A DNA stretch of 64,000 bases, taken from Leucobacter sp. UCMA 4100. Lineage in GTDB: Bacteria; Actinomycetota; Actinomycetes; Actinomycetales; Microbacteriaceae. A model generated the notes under the pieces. It saw nothing but the letters and a program-made list of their open reading frames with translations. It did not search any database and was not told the DNA's origin. Within the stretch, counting starts at the first letter, position 1, and every line of letters begins with the position of its first letter. The stretch is from NCBI RefSeq assembly GCF_027853335.1, contig NZ_JAFEUS010000002.1, positions 496,001 through 560,000 on the forward strand, written 5' to 3'. Of the stretch, positions 32,224-40,100 are shown piece after piece. Position numbers and translations under genes: made by a program.

Positions 32224-32355
32224 GGATCAGAACACCTACGGCACCACGGAGCTTTCGGCGAGCGCAAGCCGTTCACCGTTCACAACACCAGAACGAGCAC
32301 CGAGGCTGTTGGCAAGCAGATCCACGCCAGCGGTTACGGCATCGTGGAACTCACG

Positions 32356-33291
32356 ATGAACCGACGCACTCCTTTCACTCACTTCGACGCGGACGCGCTG
32401 CGCGTCTCTGAGGTGATCTCACGGGGCGCATCGAAAGGGCGCGTTCAGGCCAAAGATATGCCCAGGGCTTCACACGGCATTATCGTGAATCCCTCGCTCA
32501 TGCCATTGCACTCCCTCGAGCTTCGCTGTCGAGCTCTTCTGCCGGTCCTGAGACCAACAGATGCGTTTTCCCGTTTCACCGCTGCCGAGCTCTACGGGCT
32601 TGCCTTGCCCCGAAAACGTGCCTTGGGCGTACGTGATCCGCTGCCCATCGATATTGTTACCGAGCTTCCAGCCCGAGCATTGCGCAGGGCGGGCGTCGCG
32701 AGCCACTCGGTCCGGGCTCAAACGGTCGAGGTTCATCGGCTTGCTGGGCTTCCGGTCACTTCGCCGGCTGATACGTGGTGCATGCTCGCCGGCAGGGTGA
32801 GTCATGAGCGACTCGTCGCACTCGGCGATGCTGTGCTTACGGGGCTGCGTATCGACCGGGGTGGCGGCCAACGTTCCCCTCCCCTGGCGACGCTCGCCGA
32901 GCTCTACGCCGCGTGCGCGCAGCATGAGAGATCGGTCGGCTCGGTGGCCCGAGCCGCGGCCCTACCTTTACTGCGTTGGCCCGTCGACTCTCCGGCAGAA
33001 AGCGCGCTGCGCCTACGAATTCGTGAAGCAGGACTTCCAGATCCTCAGGTCAATTGCCCCATTGAGGTTGAAGGCCGCACCTTGCACGCAGATTTGGGCT
33101 ACCCGACCTTCCGGGTAGCGATCGAGTACGAGGGCCGCTATCACTTCACCGGCGGCGAGGAGCAAGCACGTTTCGACGTCGAGCGGCACGAACTCATGAT
33201 TGCTGCCGGTTGGCGAGTGCTGCGCGCGACCGCTCGCGACCTTCGCTCACCAGAGAGTTTTCTTCGCCGGCTCAGCGAGGCCCTCCGGTAG
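32356..33291 (+). CDS. DUF559-like nuclease-domain protein
   Basis: A 311-aa protein. Residues about 1-190 resemble the regulator-like N-terminal part found before such nucleases in actinobacteria (RTPFTHFDADALRVSEVISR, PADTWCMLAG). The C-terminal 90 residues form a Vsr/DUF559-type nuclease fold: ESALRLRIREAGLPDPQVNCPI, HADLGYPTFRVAIEYEGRYHF (acidic residues of a PD-(D/E)XK-like site), then DVERHELMIAAGWRVLRATARDL. I chose the ATG at 32356, after GTGGAACTCACG. The gene sits alone between the two hairpin repeats. Role unknown; defence or DNA repair is possible. Confidence 0.75.
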   Translation: MNRRTPFTHFDADALRVSEVISRGASKGRVQAKDMPRASHGIIVNPSLMPLHSLELRCRALLPVLRPTDAFSRFTAAELYGLALPRKRALGVRDPLPIDIVTELPARALRRAGVASHSVRAQTVEVHRLAGLPVTSPADTWCMLAGRVSHERLVALGDAVLTGLRIDRGGGQRSPPLATLAELYAACAQHERSVGSVARAAALPLLRWPVDSPAESALRLRIREAGLPDPQVNCPIEVEGRTLHADLGYPTFRVAIEYEGRYHFTGGEEQARFDVERHELMIAAGWRVLRATARDLRSPESFLRRLSEALR

Positions 33292-33373
33292 CGGTTGACG
33301 TGGCTTCGGGGCACCAAGTGTGACCTCGGTGACGCCTAGGTTGTTGCTCTGTGTCCGCTGTTTTGCCCGCCGT

Positions 33374-33421
33374 TTGACGAAAAGCAGGGTGTTTGACTCA
33401 AAACACCCTGCTTTTCGTCAA
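33374..33421. repeat. Long hairpin, copy 2
   Basis: Arms of 21 bp (33374-33394 and 33401-33421) pair perfectly with a GACTCA loop. A core of 19 bp in each arm is identical to copy 1. It lies 82 nt after the nuclease-like gene. Confidence 0.85.
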
Positions 33422-33494
33422 GTAGACCAAGAAAAGAGCAACAAACGCCCCCACGACGAAATTCGGGGTTGACAGACTTGCCAGCAATCCGTCA

Positions 33495-33531
33495 CCATAT
33501 CGATTAACGTTATTATCGAATATCGATATGG
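33495..33531. promoter_or_regulatory. Operator region of the DUF2975 operon
   Basis: CCATATCGAT (33495-33504) and ATCGATATGG (33522-33531) are a perfect 10-bp inverted repeat with a 17-nt, A+T-rich spacer that holds another TATCGA (33514) and the palindrome TAACGTTA (33505-33512). TATCGA occurs three times in 30 nt. The right arm reaches the GGAG ribosome-binding site of the first gene. The operon's own XRE regulator is the likely ligand. Confidence 0.65.
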
Positions 33532-33538
33532 AGACAGC

Positions 33539-34309
33539 ATGCAGCAGCAACCCAACGCCGCAGCGAAGATGACGGCCGCAGAAGCCGCGAGGGCAACGGA
33601 ACCAGCAGAAGCAGCGGCGACAGCGACGCCAGCAAGGAAAGCGGTCCCAGGAGCAACGCACCCCCTCGGCGCGGCCGACCGGATCTCGCTGTGGGCGTTC
33701 CTCGGGCTTGGCGCACTCGGTGCGGCTGCGGGGGTTGCGGTGAGCGTCGCCCGCATCGCTGAGGTTGTCGGCACTGGCGAGGTGGCAGTGAAGACCGAGG
33801 TGCTCGAGGCCAGCCCACAAACGCTCAGCGACGGGGTCGCCGCCACGGTCGAGAGCATCACGCTCACCGTCAGCGATCTGCCCGCGTCGGCCTTGGCGCC
33901 CGCGATCGCCGGGTCAGCGCTCATGATTGTCGGCATCATCGGCATCGCGGTGGGCCTCGGCTTCGTCGCCCGCAATGTGCTTCGAGGCAGTGTGTTCAGC
34001 CGCGGCACCGCGGTGGCGATCGGCGCGACGTGGATCATTGCGCTCATCACCTTTACCACGCAACCCATGCTCACCTTCATGACAGCGGTCGAAACCGTCG
34101 CGGGAATCGGGGCGGGAACAGGCACAGGCACAGGCTCCGGAACCGACAGCTTCGACGGCGGGCACGGCTGGGCGGGGCTCAGCAAGCTCACACCGGCCGT
34201 CTCATTCTCGATTCTGCCGTGGATCTTCTTTGCCATCGTCGGCGCCATTACCGCACACGCATTCGCCGTCGGGGCAAAGCTTCACCGAGAAACCGAAGGA
34301 CTCATCTAA
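33539..34309 (+). CDS. DUF2975-like membrane protein, copy 1
   Basis: A 256-aa membrane protein. After a 45-residue Ala-rich cytoplasmic head come four helices (about 50-72, 118-142, 160-178 and 220-243), the outer loop after the first being long and polar (EVVGTGEVAVKTEVLEASP). The arrangement and the downstream YozG-like regulator place it with DUF2975 proteins, whose function is not known. A Gly/Thr-rich loop (GAGTGTGTGSGT) is unusual. It ends in HRETEGLI; the two following genes end in closely similar EEVEGLV and RDSEGLI. Start ATG at 33539 after GGAGACAGC. The stop overlaps the next ATG (TAATG). Confidence 0.75.
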   Translation: MQQQPNAAAKMTAAEAARATEPAEAAATATPARKAVPGATHPLGAADRISLWAFLGLGALGAAAGVAVSVARIAEVVGTGEVAVKTEVLEASPQTLSDGVAATVESITLTVSDLPASALAPAIAGSALMIVGIIGIAVGLGFVARNVLRGSVFSRGTAVAIGATWIIALITFTTQPMLTFMTAVETVAGIGAGTGTGTGSGTDSFDGGHGWAGLSKLTPAVSFSILPWIFFAIVGAITAHAFAVGAKLHRETEGLI

Positions 34310-34962
34310 TGTCACACAGCACGCAGTCAGAGTTCCAACAGCAGCGCAGGCTCAAGCCCGATGCCTTCACGGTTCTCGTCATGGGCGTACTCGCCGCCGC
34401 GAGCGTCATCGCAATCACCGTCACAACATTTCGCGACGCCTTCACCCCGAACGGGATCATGTGGCGCCTGCCAGTCAGCGAGGCGCAAGTCACCGCCGAG
34501 GCCCTCACCGCATACGGTTCCGGTGGGCCGATCTCGGCCGAGCCGGTCTCGGGAACGCTCACGACGATCAACGTACTCGTCACGCAACTGAATCCGCTCT
34601 CGACCATCGCACTCGGCGCCACAATCATCGTCGCGTGCCTGACGGGTCTGTGCGGCATCGTCTGTACGGGCGGTATCGCCTGGGCATTCCTGCGCGGATC
34701 CTTCTTCTCGCGAGCGACAAGCAGGCTCGTACGAACCCTCACTTACGGGCTCGCAATCGGGGCGGTCACCGCCTACGCCTGCTGGCACCTCGCAGCGAAC
34801 GGCGTCGAAGGCGCCCTCAACGTTCGCTCACAAGCTCCTGCCGGCGGCATATGGTGGGCCTGGTATGCGGTTATCCTCTTTATCGTGTGCTCACTCGGCC
34901 TGCTCGACATCGCGCTCGCAAGGGCCCTGCGCATGCAAGAAGAAGTCGAAGGACTCGTGTAA
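34309..34962 (+). CDS. DUF2975-like membrane protein, copy 2
   Basis: A 217-aa membrane protein with four helices (about 20-42, 92-117, 137-157 and 180-203), in the same layout as the genes before and after it. The cytoplasmic stretch WAFLRGSFFSRATSRLVR corresponds to ARNVLRGSVFSRGTAVA in copy 1, which supports common origin. It shares one base with the stop of copy 1 and its stop shares one base with the start of copy 3, so the three are made in fixed ratio, perhaps as a hetero-oligomer. Confidence 0.75.
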   Translation: MSHSTQSEFQQQRRLKPDAFTVLVMGVLAAASVIAITVTTFRDAFTPNGIMWRLPVSEAQVTAEALTAYGSGGPISAEPVSGTLTTINVLVTQLNPLSTIALGATIIVACLTGLCGIVCTGGIAWAFLRGSFFSRATSRLVRTLTYGLAIGAVTAYACWHLAANGVEGALNVRSQAPAGGIWWAWYAVILFIVCSLGLLDIALARALRMQEEVEGLV

Positions 34963-35606
34963 TGATCATCCAGAAATCACTCGCGACCGCACTCATCACC
35001 GCAGCAAGCGTTGTTGGGCTCGTCGCCCTACTCTATGCGTTGCTCATCACCTCGTGGAGCGTCACAAACCCGGTCGGCGGATCATTCTCATTCACAGCCG
35101 CCGTCGCCATGCCCGAAACGAACGAGATTGCCGGGCTCAGTGGCCTCGGGGGCAGCCGCGTCTCCCATGACACTGCACTCGTCGAAGGGTTCGAACCGCT
35201 CATTCTGCCCCGAGTGCTGACCGGCGTCGCAACCGCGCTTCCCTTTGCGACCGTCATTGCCGGGTGCTTGGGCGTCATCGCCCTCACGCGTCGCCTCGTC
35301 GGCCAGCGCCCCTTTGCCCGCACCGGGCAGGTGTTTCTCGCGGTCATCGCGGGTCTCAGCCTCGTGGGCTCGGTCGTCATTCCGTGGTTCACCGCACTCG
35401 CCGCAGAGGTCGCTCTCACAGAGCTCGGCCTGCCCAGCAGCGGCGAGGCCCCTTCTGCAGCCGGGTCGTGGCTGGTGGCGGGCCATTACTCTCCCTTGCA
35501 AGACACCGACTGGCCGATGCTCGCGCTCGGCGTGGTGCTCGGGCTCGTCGCGATGCTGTGGGCTCGGGGTGTGCGGTTACAACGCGACAGTGAGGGGCTC
35601 ATCTAG
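34962..35606 (+). CDS. DUF2975-like membrane protein, copy 3
   Basis: A 214-aa, four-helix membrane protein (about 8-30, 85-107, 123-147 and 185-203). It carries the matching cytoplasmic segment LTRRLVGQRPFARTGQV and the RDSEGLI end. It overlaps the upstream gene (TAATG) and the downstream regulator (TAGTG). Three paralogues in a row are unusual; most genomes have a single DUF2975 gene with its regulator. Confidence 0.75.
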   Translation: MIIQKSLATALITAASVVGLVALLYALLITSWSVTNPVGGSFSFTAAVAMPETNEIAGLSGLGGSRVSHDTALVEGFEPLILPRVLTGVATALPFATVIAGCLGVIALTRRLVGQRPFARTGQVFLAVIAGLSLVGSVVIPWFTALAAEVALTELGLPSSGEAPSAAGSWLVAGHYSPLQDTDWPMLALGVVLGLVAMLWARGVRLQRDSEGLI

Positions 35607-35833
35607 TGCCGCCCGAAGAGACCCATGCGATTCGCTGCCACCTCGATGAGTTGCTCGAGGCACGAGGGATGACGCTCACCGAACTCAGCGAGCTTGTTGG
35701 GGTGAGCGTTGTGAACCTCTCGGTCCTCAAAAATGATCGCGCCAAGGCTATTCGCTTTACAACGCTCACGGCCATCTGCCGGGCCCTGAACTGCGACGTT
35801 GGCGATCTGCTGAGCCAGGCTCCGCAGGCATAG
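35606..35833 (+). CDS. YozG-like XRE-family regulator
   Basis: A 75-aa single-domain helix-turn-helix protein of the Cro/C1 type. The sequence HLDELLEARGMTLTELSELVG and SVVNLSVLKNDRAKAIRFTT is the YozG signature found beside DUF2975 genes. The start is GTG, overlapping the stop of the third membrane gene (TAGTG). It most likely binds the TATCGA-rich repeat before the operon and represses it. The membrane proteins may in turn hold or release it, but that is only a guess. Confidence 0.9.
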   Translation: MPPEETHAIRCHLDELLEARGMTLTELSELVGVSVVNLSVLKNDRAKAIRFTTLTAICRALNCDVGDLLSQAPQA

Positions 35834-35889
35834 CTGCGCGCCGGGGCGACTGCGCAAGCTGCGACCCGCGAGCCGCGATCCGCAACGGG

Positions 35890-37389
35890 CTACTGCAGGG
35901 CCGACGTGAGGCGAGCCAGGTTGTCGAAAAGCTGCGAGCGCAGGGGCTGCTGCGACCATTCCTCGTCGAGCAGCTCGCGCGAGTTCTCGCGGTAGTAGTC
36001 GTTGACCTCGTCGAGGTCGCGCACGAACTCGGTGCCGTGCACGATCATCGATACCTCCATGTTGAGGCCGAACGAGCGCTGATCCATGTTCGAAGAGCCC
36101 ACCACGGCAACCTCGGTGTCGATCGTGAAGTGCTTCGCGTGCAGAATGAACGGCGGCTTGTACATGAAGATGCGCACGCCAGCGCGCAGCAGCTCCTCGT
36201 AGTACGAGCGCTGCGCGTGGTACACGAGCGGCTGGTCGCCGATTTCTGACACAAACAGCTCGACCTCGACGCCACGCGCGGTCGCGGCACGAAGCGCGTT
36301 CATGATCGACCCGTCGGGCACGAAGTACGGGCTCGTGATGCTAATGCGGTGCTGCGCCGTGTAGAGCAGCGCGACGAAGACCTGCAGGTTATTTTCGTTC
36401 GCGTAGCCGGGGCCACTCGGCAAGATCTGGCAGTCGAGATCGCCCGGTTGCTTCGTTTCGTCGTCAACGAAGGTTTCAAACGGCGAGAGGTGCTCGAGAA
36501 ACTCGCCGGTCTCGATGTACCAGTCGCCTTGGAAAACTGCTTCGAGGCCAAGCACGACGGGGCCCTCGAGCCGAACCATAAGGTCACGCCAGAGAAGCCC
36601 CCGGCGCAGGTTCTTTTTGAGGTTGTACGAGGCATCGATGATGTTGAGCGAGCCCATGAAGCCGACCTTGCCGTCGATGATCGCGAGCTTGCGGTGGTTT
36701 CGCAGGTCGGGGCGCTGGTACTCTCCGCGCCACGGGCGAACCGGAAGCATGTACGACCACTGCGCGTTCATGTCGTCGAGCTCTTCGCGCGTCTCTTTGC
36801 CGTACATGTTGCGCACCGAGGCGATGTGGTCGAGCAGCACACGCACCTCTACCCCGCGCTCAATCGCGCGACGCATCGCGTCGAAGAGCACCCGAGTGGT
36901 GTCATCGAGCGCAAGAATGTAAAACTCAATGTGTACGAAGGTCTCGGCCTCGTCGATGGCCTTCGCGATGTCGAGCAGCGACTGCTCATAGTTGATGCTC
37001 ATCGACGCCGCGTTGCCAGAGAGCATCGGCTGGGCCCCGAGCCTCGTGCCAAGCTTGACCGCCGGCACGAGTGCGGCGGGAAGGTCGTCGTGATTCGAGA
37101 CGAGCTTGTTGTTCTCGCGTTCGGCGATGCCCGTCACGAGACCGTTGATCGTCTCTTGCTTCTCGGTGCGGTGCTTCGGCAGGCGGTTACTGCCGATCAC
37201 GAGAAAAAGCAGGAAGCCGGGGATCGGCAGCCAGAAGATCGCCATGAGCCAGGCCATGCCAGAGGTTGGTCTGCGGTTGCGCGGCACAACGAAGAGGGCG
37301 GTGATGCGAAGCAGGTTGTCGACCACCGTGAGTGTGATGGTCCAGGCAAGCGCGAAAGAGCTCAGCCCCTGCATATCAAAAGGTATCAC
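35890..37389 (-). CDS. cls: Cardiolipin synthase (phospholipase D family)
   Basis: A 499-aa membrane-bound enzyme. Two N-terminal helices (about 8-30 and 42-62) are followed by two phospholipase D domains, each with its HKD motif: NHRKLAIIDGKVGFMGSLN (about residue 245) and LHAKHFTIDTEVAVVGSSNMD (about 425). It joins phosphatidyl groups to make cardiolipin. I use the GTG at 37389, which has AGGAG 10 nt upstream; ATG codons at 37422 and 37374 are alternatives. Length agrees with bacterial Cls. Confidence 0.93.
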   Translation of the reverse strand: MIPFDMQGLSSFALAWTITLTVVDNLLRITALFVVPRNRRPTSGMAWLMAIFWLPIPGFLLFLVIGSNRLPKHRTEKQETINGLVTGIAERENNKLVSNHDDLPAALVPAVKLGTRLGAQPMLSGNAASMSINYEQSLLDIAKAIDEAETFVHIEFYILALDDTTRVLFDAMRRAIERGVEVRVLLDHIASVRNMYGKETREELDDMNAQWSYMLPVRPWRGEYQRPDLRNHRKLAIIDGKVGFMGSLNIIDASYNLKKNLRRGLLWRDLMVRLEGPVVLGLEAVFQGDWYIETGEFLEHLSPFETFVDDETKQPGDLDCQILPSGPGYANENNLQVFVALLYTAQHRISITSPYFVPDGSIMNALRAATARGVEVELFVSEIGDQPLVYHAQRSYYEELLRAGVRIFMYKPPFILHAKHFTIDTEVAVVGSSNMDQRSFGLNMEVSMIVHGTEFVRDLDEVNDYYRENSRELLDEEWSQQPLRSQLFDNLARLTSALQ

Positions 37390-37500
37390 CGTGTAGCGTC
37401 TCCTCGCCCAGTTCGTGGGCAACCGACGCCCCTATGTCCATGCACCATAGTAACCTAGGCCGCGGCACCGCGAGCGCCCAATTTCGCCCAAAAACGCACA

Positions 37501-37555
37501 AACGCCGCCGCAGCCAGCGTCCCGCGGTGAGGCGGTGCTTGGCTGCGACGGCGTT
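37501..37555 (-). terminator. Hairpin after the small membrane gene
   Basis: AACGCCGCCGCAGCC pairs with GGCTGCGACGGCGTT with one mismatch; it lies just beyond the stop of the 56-aa gene. No clear U-run. Confidence 0.55.
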
Positions 37556-37569
37556 GAGACGGCGAAGGG

Positions 37570-37740
37570 CTACTGCTTCGGTGGCAGGCCGGCCTTCGCG
37601 CGCTCTTCGTTCTCAATGTCTTGGAACACGCGGCGTTCGCTCCGGTCGGCGCGCAGGATCAAACGCAAGACCCATGCGAAGAAGAGACCAATGAGCAGGG
37701 TCGGCGTGATCGCCCACACTCCATCTAAAAAGACATCCAT
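37570..37740 (-). CDS. Small membrane protein (56 aa)
   Basis: A short gene with an ATG at 37740 and TAG at 37570. The protein MDVFLDGVWAITPTLLIGLF begins with one membrane helix (about residues 8-28) and has a charged tail, RADRSERRVFQDIENEERAK, ending in AGLPPKQ. It looks like the tiny conserved protein often seen downstream of lysS in Microbacteriaceae; it follows lysS by 55 nt on the same strand. Function unknown. Confidence 0.7.
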   Translation of the reverse strand: MDVFLDGVWAITPTLLIGLFFAWVLRLILRADRSERRVFQDIENEERAKAGLPPKQ

Positions 37741-37795
37741 AGTGGTGACTGTACCTGGCTTTCCTGAAAAGAACGGTGGCGATTGCCTTGCGGCG

Positions 37796-39346
37796 CTACT
37801 TCACGAGTGGGAACAGAATCGTTTCGCGAATGCCGAGGCCCGTGAGTGACATGAGCAGGCGGTCCATGCCCATACCCATGCCGCCAGCGGGTGGCATGCC
37901 GTGCTCGAGTGCGCGCAGGAATTCCTCGTCGATCGGGTGTGCTTCGTCGTCGCCCTGGGCCGCGAGAGCAGCCTGCTCGACGAAGCGCTCACGCTGAATC
38001 ACGGGGTCGGCGAGCTCTGAGTACCCGGTCGCGAGTTCAAAGCCGTTAATGTACAGGTCCCACTTCTCGACGACGCCCTCGATGTCTCGGTGCTGGCGCA
38101 CGAGCGGGCTCGTCTCGACGGGAAAGTCCATCACGAAGGTCGGGCGCGTGAGCCCACCCTTGACGAAGTGCTCCCACAGCTCTTCGACGAGTTTGCCGTG
38201 ATTGGCGTGGGGCACCTGGACGCCCTCGGCGTCGGCGATCTTCTGCAGCTCGTCGACGGGAGTCGCTGGGGTAACCTCGCGGCCGAGTGCCTCTGAGAGC
38301 GTGCCGTACATCGAGATGCGATCCCAGTTACCGCCGAGGTCGAAGAGCGTTCCGTCAGCCCACAGCACCTCGTGCGAACCCTCGCGCTCGGTTCCCTCGT
38401 TCACCGCGAGCGCCGCATTCTGAATGAGCGTTTGCGTGAGGTCTGCGATCGAGTTGTAGTCGCCGTACGCCTCGTACGACTCGAGCATCGCGAACTCGGG
38501 GCTGTGCGTCGAGTCTGAGCCCTCGTTACGAAAGTTTCGGTTAATCTCAAACACACGCTCGATGCCGCCAACGAGCGCACGCTTGAGGTACAGCTCGGGA
38601 GCAATACGCAGGAAGAGCTCGGTATCGAAGGCGTTCGAGTGAGTCACGAACGGGCGCGCAGCGGCGCCGCCGTGCATCACCTGCAGCATCGGGGTTTCGA
38701 CCTCGAGAAAGTCGCGCTCGGCGAACGTTTTACGCAGGCTCGCCATGGTGCGTGCACGCGTCACGACGTTCACGCGAGCCTGCTCGCGAACGATGAGGTC
38801 GAGGTAGCGCTGACGCACCCGCGTCTCTTCGTTCAGTTCTTTGTACACGTTAGGAAGGGGCGCGATCGCCTTCGAAGCGATCTGCCACTCGGTCACCATG
38901 ATTGAGAGCTCGCCGCGGCGGCTCGAGATGACCTCGCCCTGGACGAAGAGATGGTCGCCCAGGTCAACGAGCTCTTTGAAGCTTGCGAGTGATTCTTCGC
39001 CCACCTCGGCGAGGCTCACCATCGCCTGAATGCGGGTGCCGTCACCTGACTGCAACGCGGCGAAGCAGAGCTTACCCGTGTTGCGCTGAAACACGACGCG
39101 GCCAGCAACACCGACGGCCACGCCAGAGCGCGAATCGGCCTCTGCCTCGAGCTTGCCGAACTCAGCGCGCACCGCGGGAATCGTGTGCGTGATGGGCAAT
39201 GCAACGGGGTATGCCCCGCCGCCAAGGCCGCCCTGGGCGTTGAGTTTGTCACGCTTAGCCATACGTACGGCTTTCTGTTCGAACACTTCCTGTTCAAACT
39301 CGCTCGCATTCAGTTCTTCTGGCTGAGTCGTGTCAGTCACTGGCAT
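37796..39346 (-). CDS. lysS: Lysyl-tRNA synthetase, class II
   Basis: A 516-aa class II LysRS. The OB-fold anticodon domain covers about 60-165 (VGVAGRVVFQRNTGKLCFAAL), and the catalytic domain has motif 1 around FLEVETPMLQ, motif 2 FRNEGSDSTHSPEFAMLE and motif 3 GGMGMGMDRLLM. It charges tRNA-Lys in the cytoplasm. The N-terminal about 40 residues (TTQPEELNASEFEQEVFEQKAV) are a helical extension common in this group. The gene is followed by the 56-aa membrane gene and preceded by a short gap to the DUF2520 gene. Confidence 0.97.
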   Translation of the reverse strand: MPVTDTTQPEELNASEFEQEVFEQKAVRMAKRDKLNAQGGLGGGAYPVALPITHTIPAVRAEFGKLEAEADSRSGVAVGVAGRVVFQRNTGKLCFAALQSGDGTRIQAMVSLAEVGEESLASFKELVDLGDHLFVQGEVISSRRGELSIMVTEWQIASKAIAPLPNVYKELNEETRVRQRYLDLIVREQARVNVVTRARTMASLRKTFAERDFLEVETPMLQVMHGGAAARPFVTHSNAFDTELFLRIAPELYLKRALVGGIERVFEINRNFRNEGSDSTHSPEFAMLESYEAYGDYNSIADLTQTLIQNAALAVNEGTEREGSHEVLWADGTLFDLGGNWDRISMYGTLSEALGREVTPATPVDELQKIADAEGVQVPHANHGKLVEELWEHFVKGGLTRPTFVMDFPVETSPLVRQHRDIEGVVEKWDLYINGFELATGYSELADPVIQRERFVEQAALAAQGDDEAHPIDEEFLRALEHGMPPAGGMGMGMDRLLMSLTGLGIRETILFPLVK

Positions 39347-39401
39347 CCTTTGAGGTCGGGCGTAACGCCTTGGGTATCAGACTTGACCAGTCTAGCTGTT
39401 C

Positions 39402-40100
39402 TTACAGGCCCTCATCGCGTGGGGCTTCAAGCAAGACTTCGTCGAGCGCCGCACGCGCGATGCTCGCTACGGTTCGCGACGACATCTCGATACCGAGGTC
39501 GGTGAGCGTCGCAACGGTTTGCCGCGCAAGCGAGGCCGTGAGCTCACCAAGAGCCGTGGTCGCGTCGGCGTACTCTGCTCGCGCTTCTTCGGCCACGATC
39601 ACGGGCTCGGCACCGATCTCGACGGCAAGTGCCTGCGCGATGGGCAGAACCGGCGCAGGGGCCGTGACGGCAACGGTGGCCTCGTGCAGCCTGGCCAGGT
39701 CGAGGCTCGTGCCGCTGAACACCATCGCGGGGTGAAACGCGAGCGGAATCACACCGCTCTGCATCGCTGGTGCAAACACCCCGTACCCGAACGCTGCCGC
39801 GGTGTGCATGACGAGTTGTCCCGGCTGCCACGCCCCGGTCTCGGTGAGCCCGTGCACGAGCGCTTCGAGTTCACCCGCGGGTATCGCGAAGATGACGAGC
39901 TGCGAGTCACGCACGATTTCATCGGGGGTGCGGATCGGAACGCCCGGCAAGAGCGCCTCTGCACGCTCGCGATTTTCGTCACTCACCGCGCTGATCGCAA
40001 GAATCTCGTGCCCTGCTCCCGCTAGCGCACGGCCGAGCACGGGGCCAACACGACCCGCGCCGATGATGCCTATGCCGAGGCGCCCGGCAGCCCCCGTCAC
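39402..40100 (-). CDS. DUF2520/Rossmann-fold NAD(P)-binding protein
   Basis: A 232-aa protein with an N-terminal Rossmann fold (RLGIGIIGAGRVGPVLGRALAGAGHE) of F420-dependent NADP-oxidoreductase type and a helical C-terminal DUF2520 domain (about 125-232; HPAMVFSGTSLDLARLHEATVAVTAP). In many actinobacteria such genes lie upstream of panC, but panC is not seen here. It starts at GTG 40100, overlapping the stop of the PH-domain gene (GTGA). Substrate unknown. Confidence 0.82.
   Translation of the reverse strand: MTGAAGRLGIGIIGAGRVGPVLGRALAGAGHEILAISAVSDENRERAEALLPGVPIRTPDEIVRDSQLVIFAIPAGELEALVHGLTETGAWQPGQLVMHTAAAFGYGVFAPAMQSGVIPLAFHPAMVFSGTSLDLARLHEATVAVTAPAPVLPIAQALAVEIGAEPVIVAEEARAEYADATTALGELTASLARQTVATLTDLGIEMSSRTVASIARAALDEVLLEAPRDEGL

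Larger units (their letters stand above)
32168..33427. repeat. 1.26-kb unit bounded by 25-bp perfect inverted repeats
   Basis: The left end (32168-32192, beginning GTCTACTTGACGAAAAG) and the right end (33403-33427) are exact complements over 25 bp. They enclose one gene, the nuclease-like protein at 32356. Each end is also one arm of a local hairpin. The arrangement looks like a small mobile or cassette-like unit; no transposase is present and no target duplication was found. Confidence 0.6.

Noticed and set aside
36349-37458. 369-codon open frame opposite cardiolipin synthase
   Set aside because: Antisense to two HKD motifs; no start signal and no protein-like pattern.
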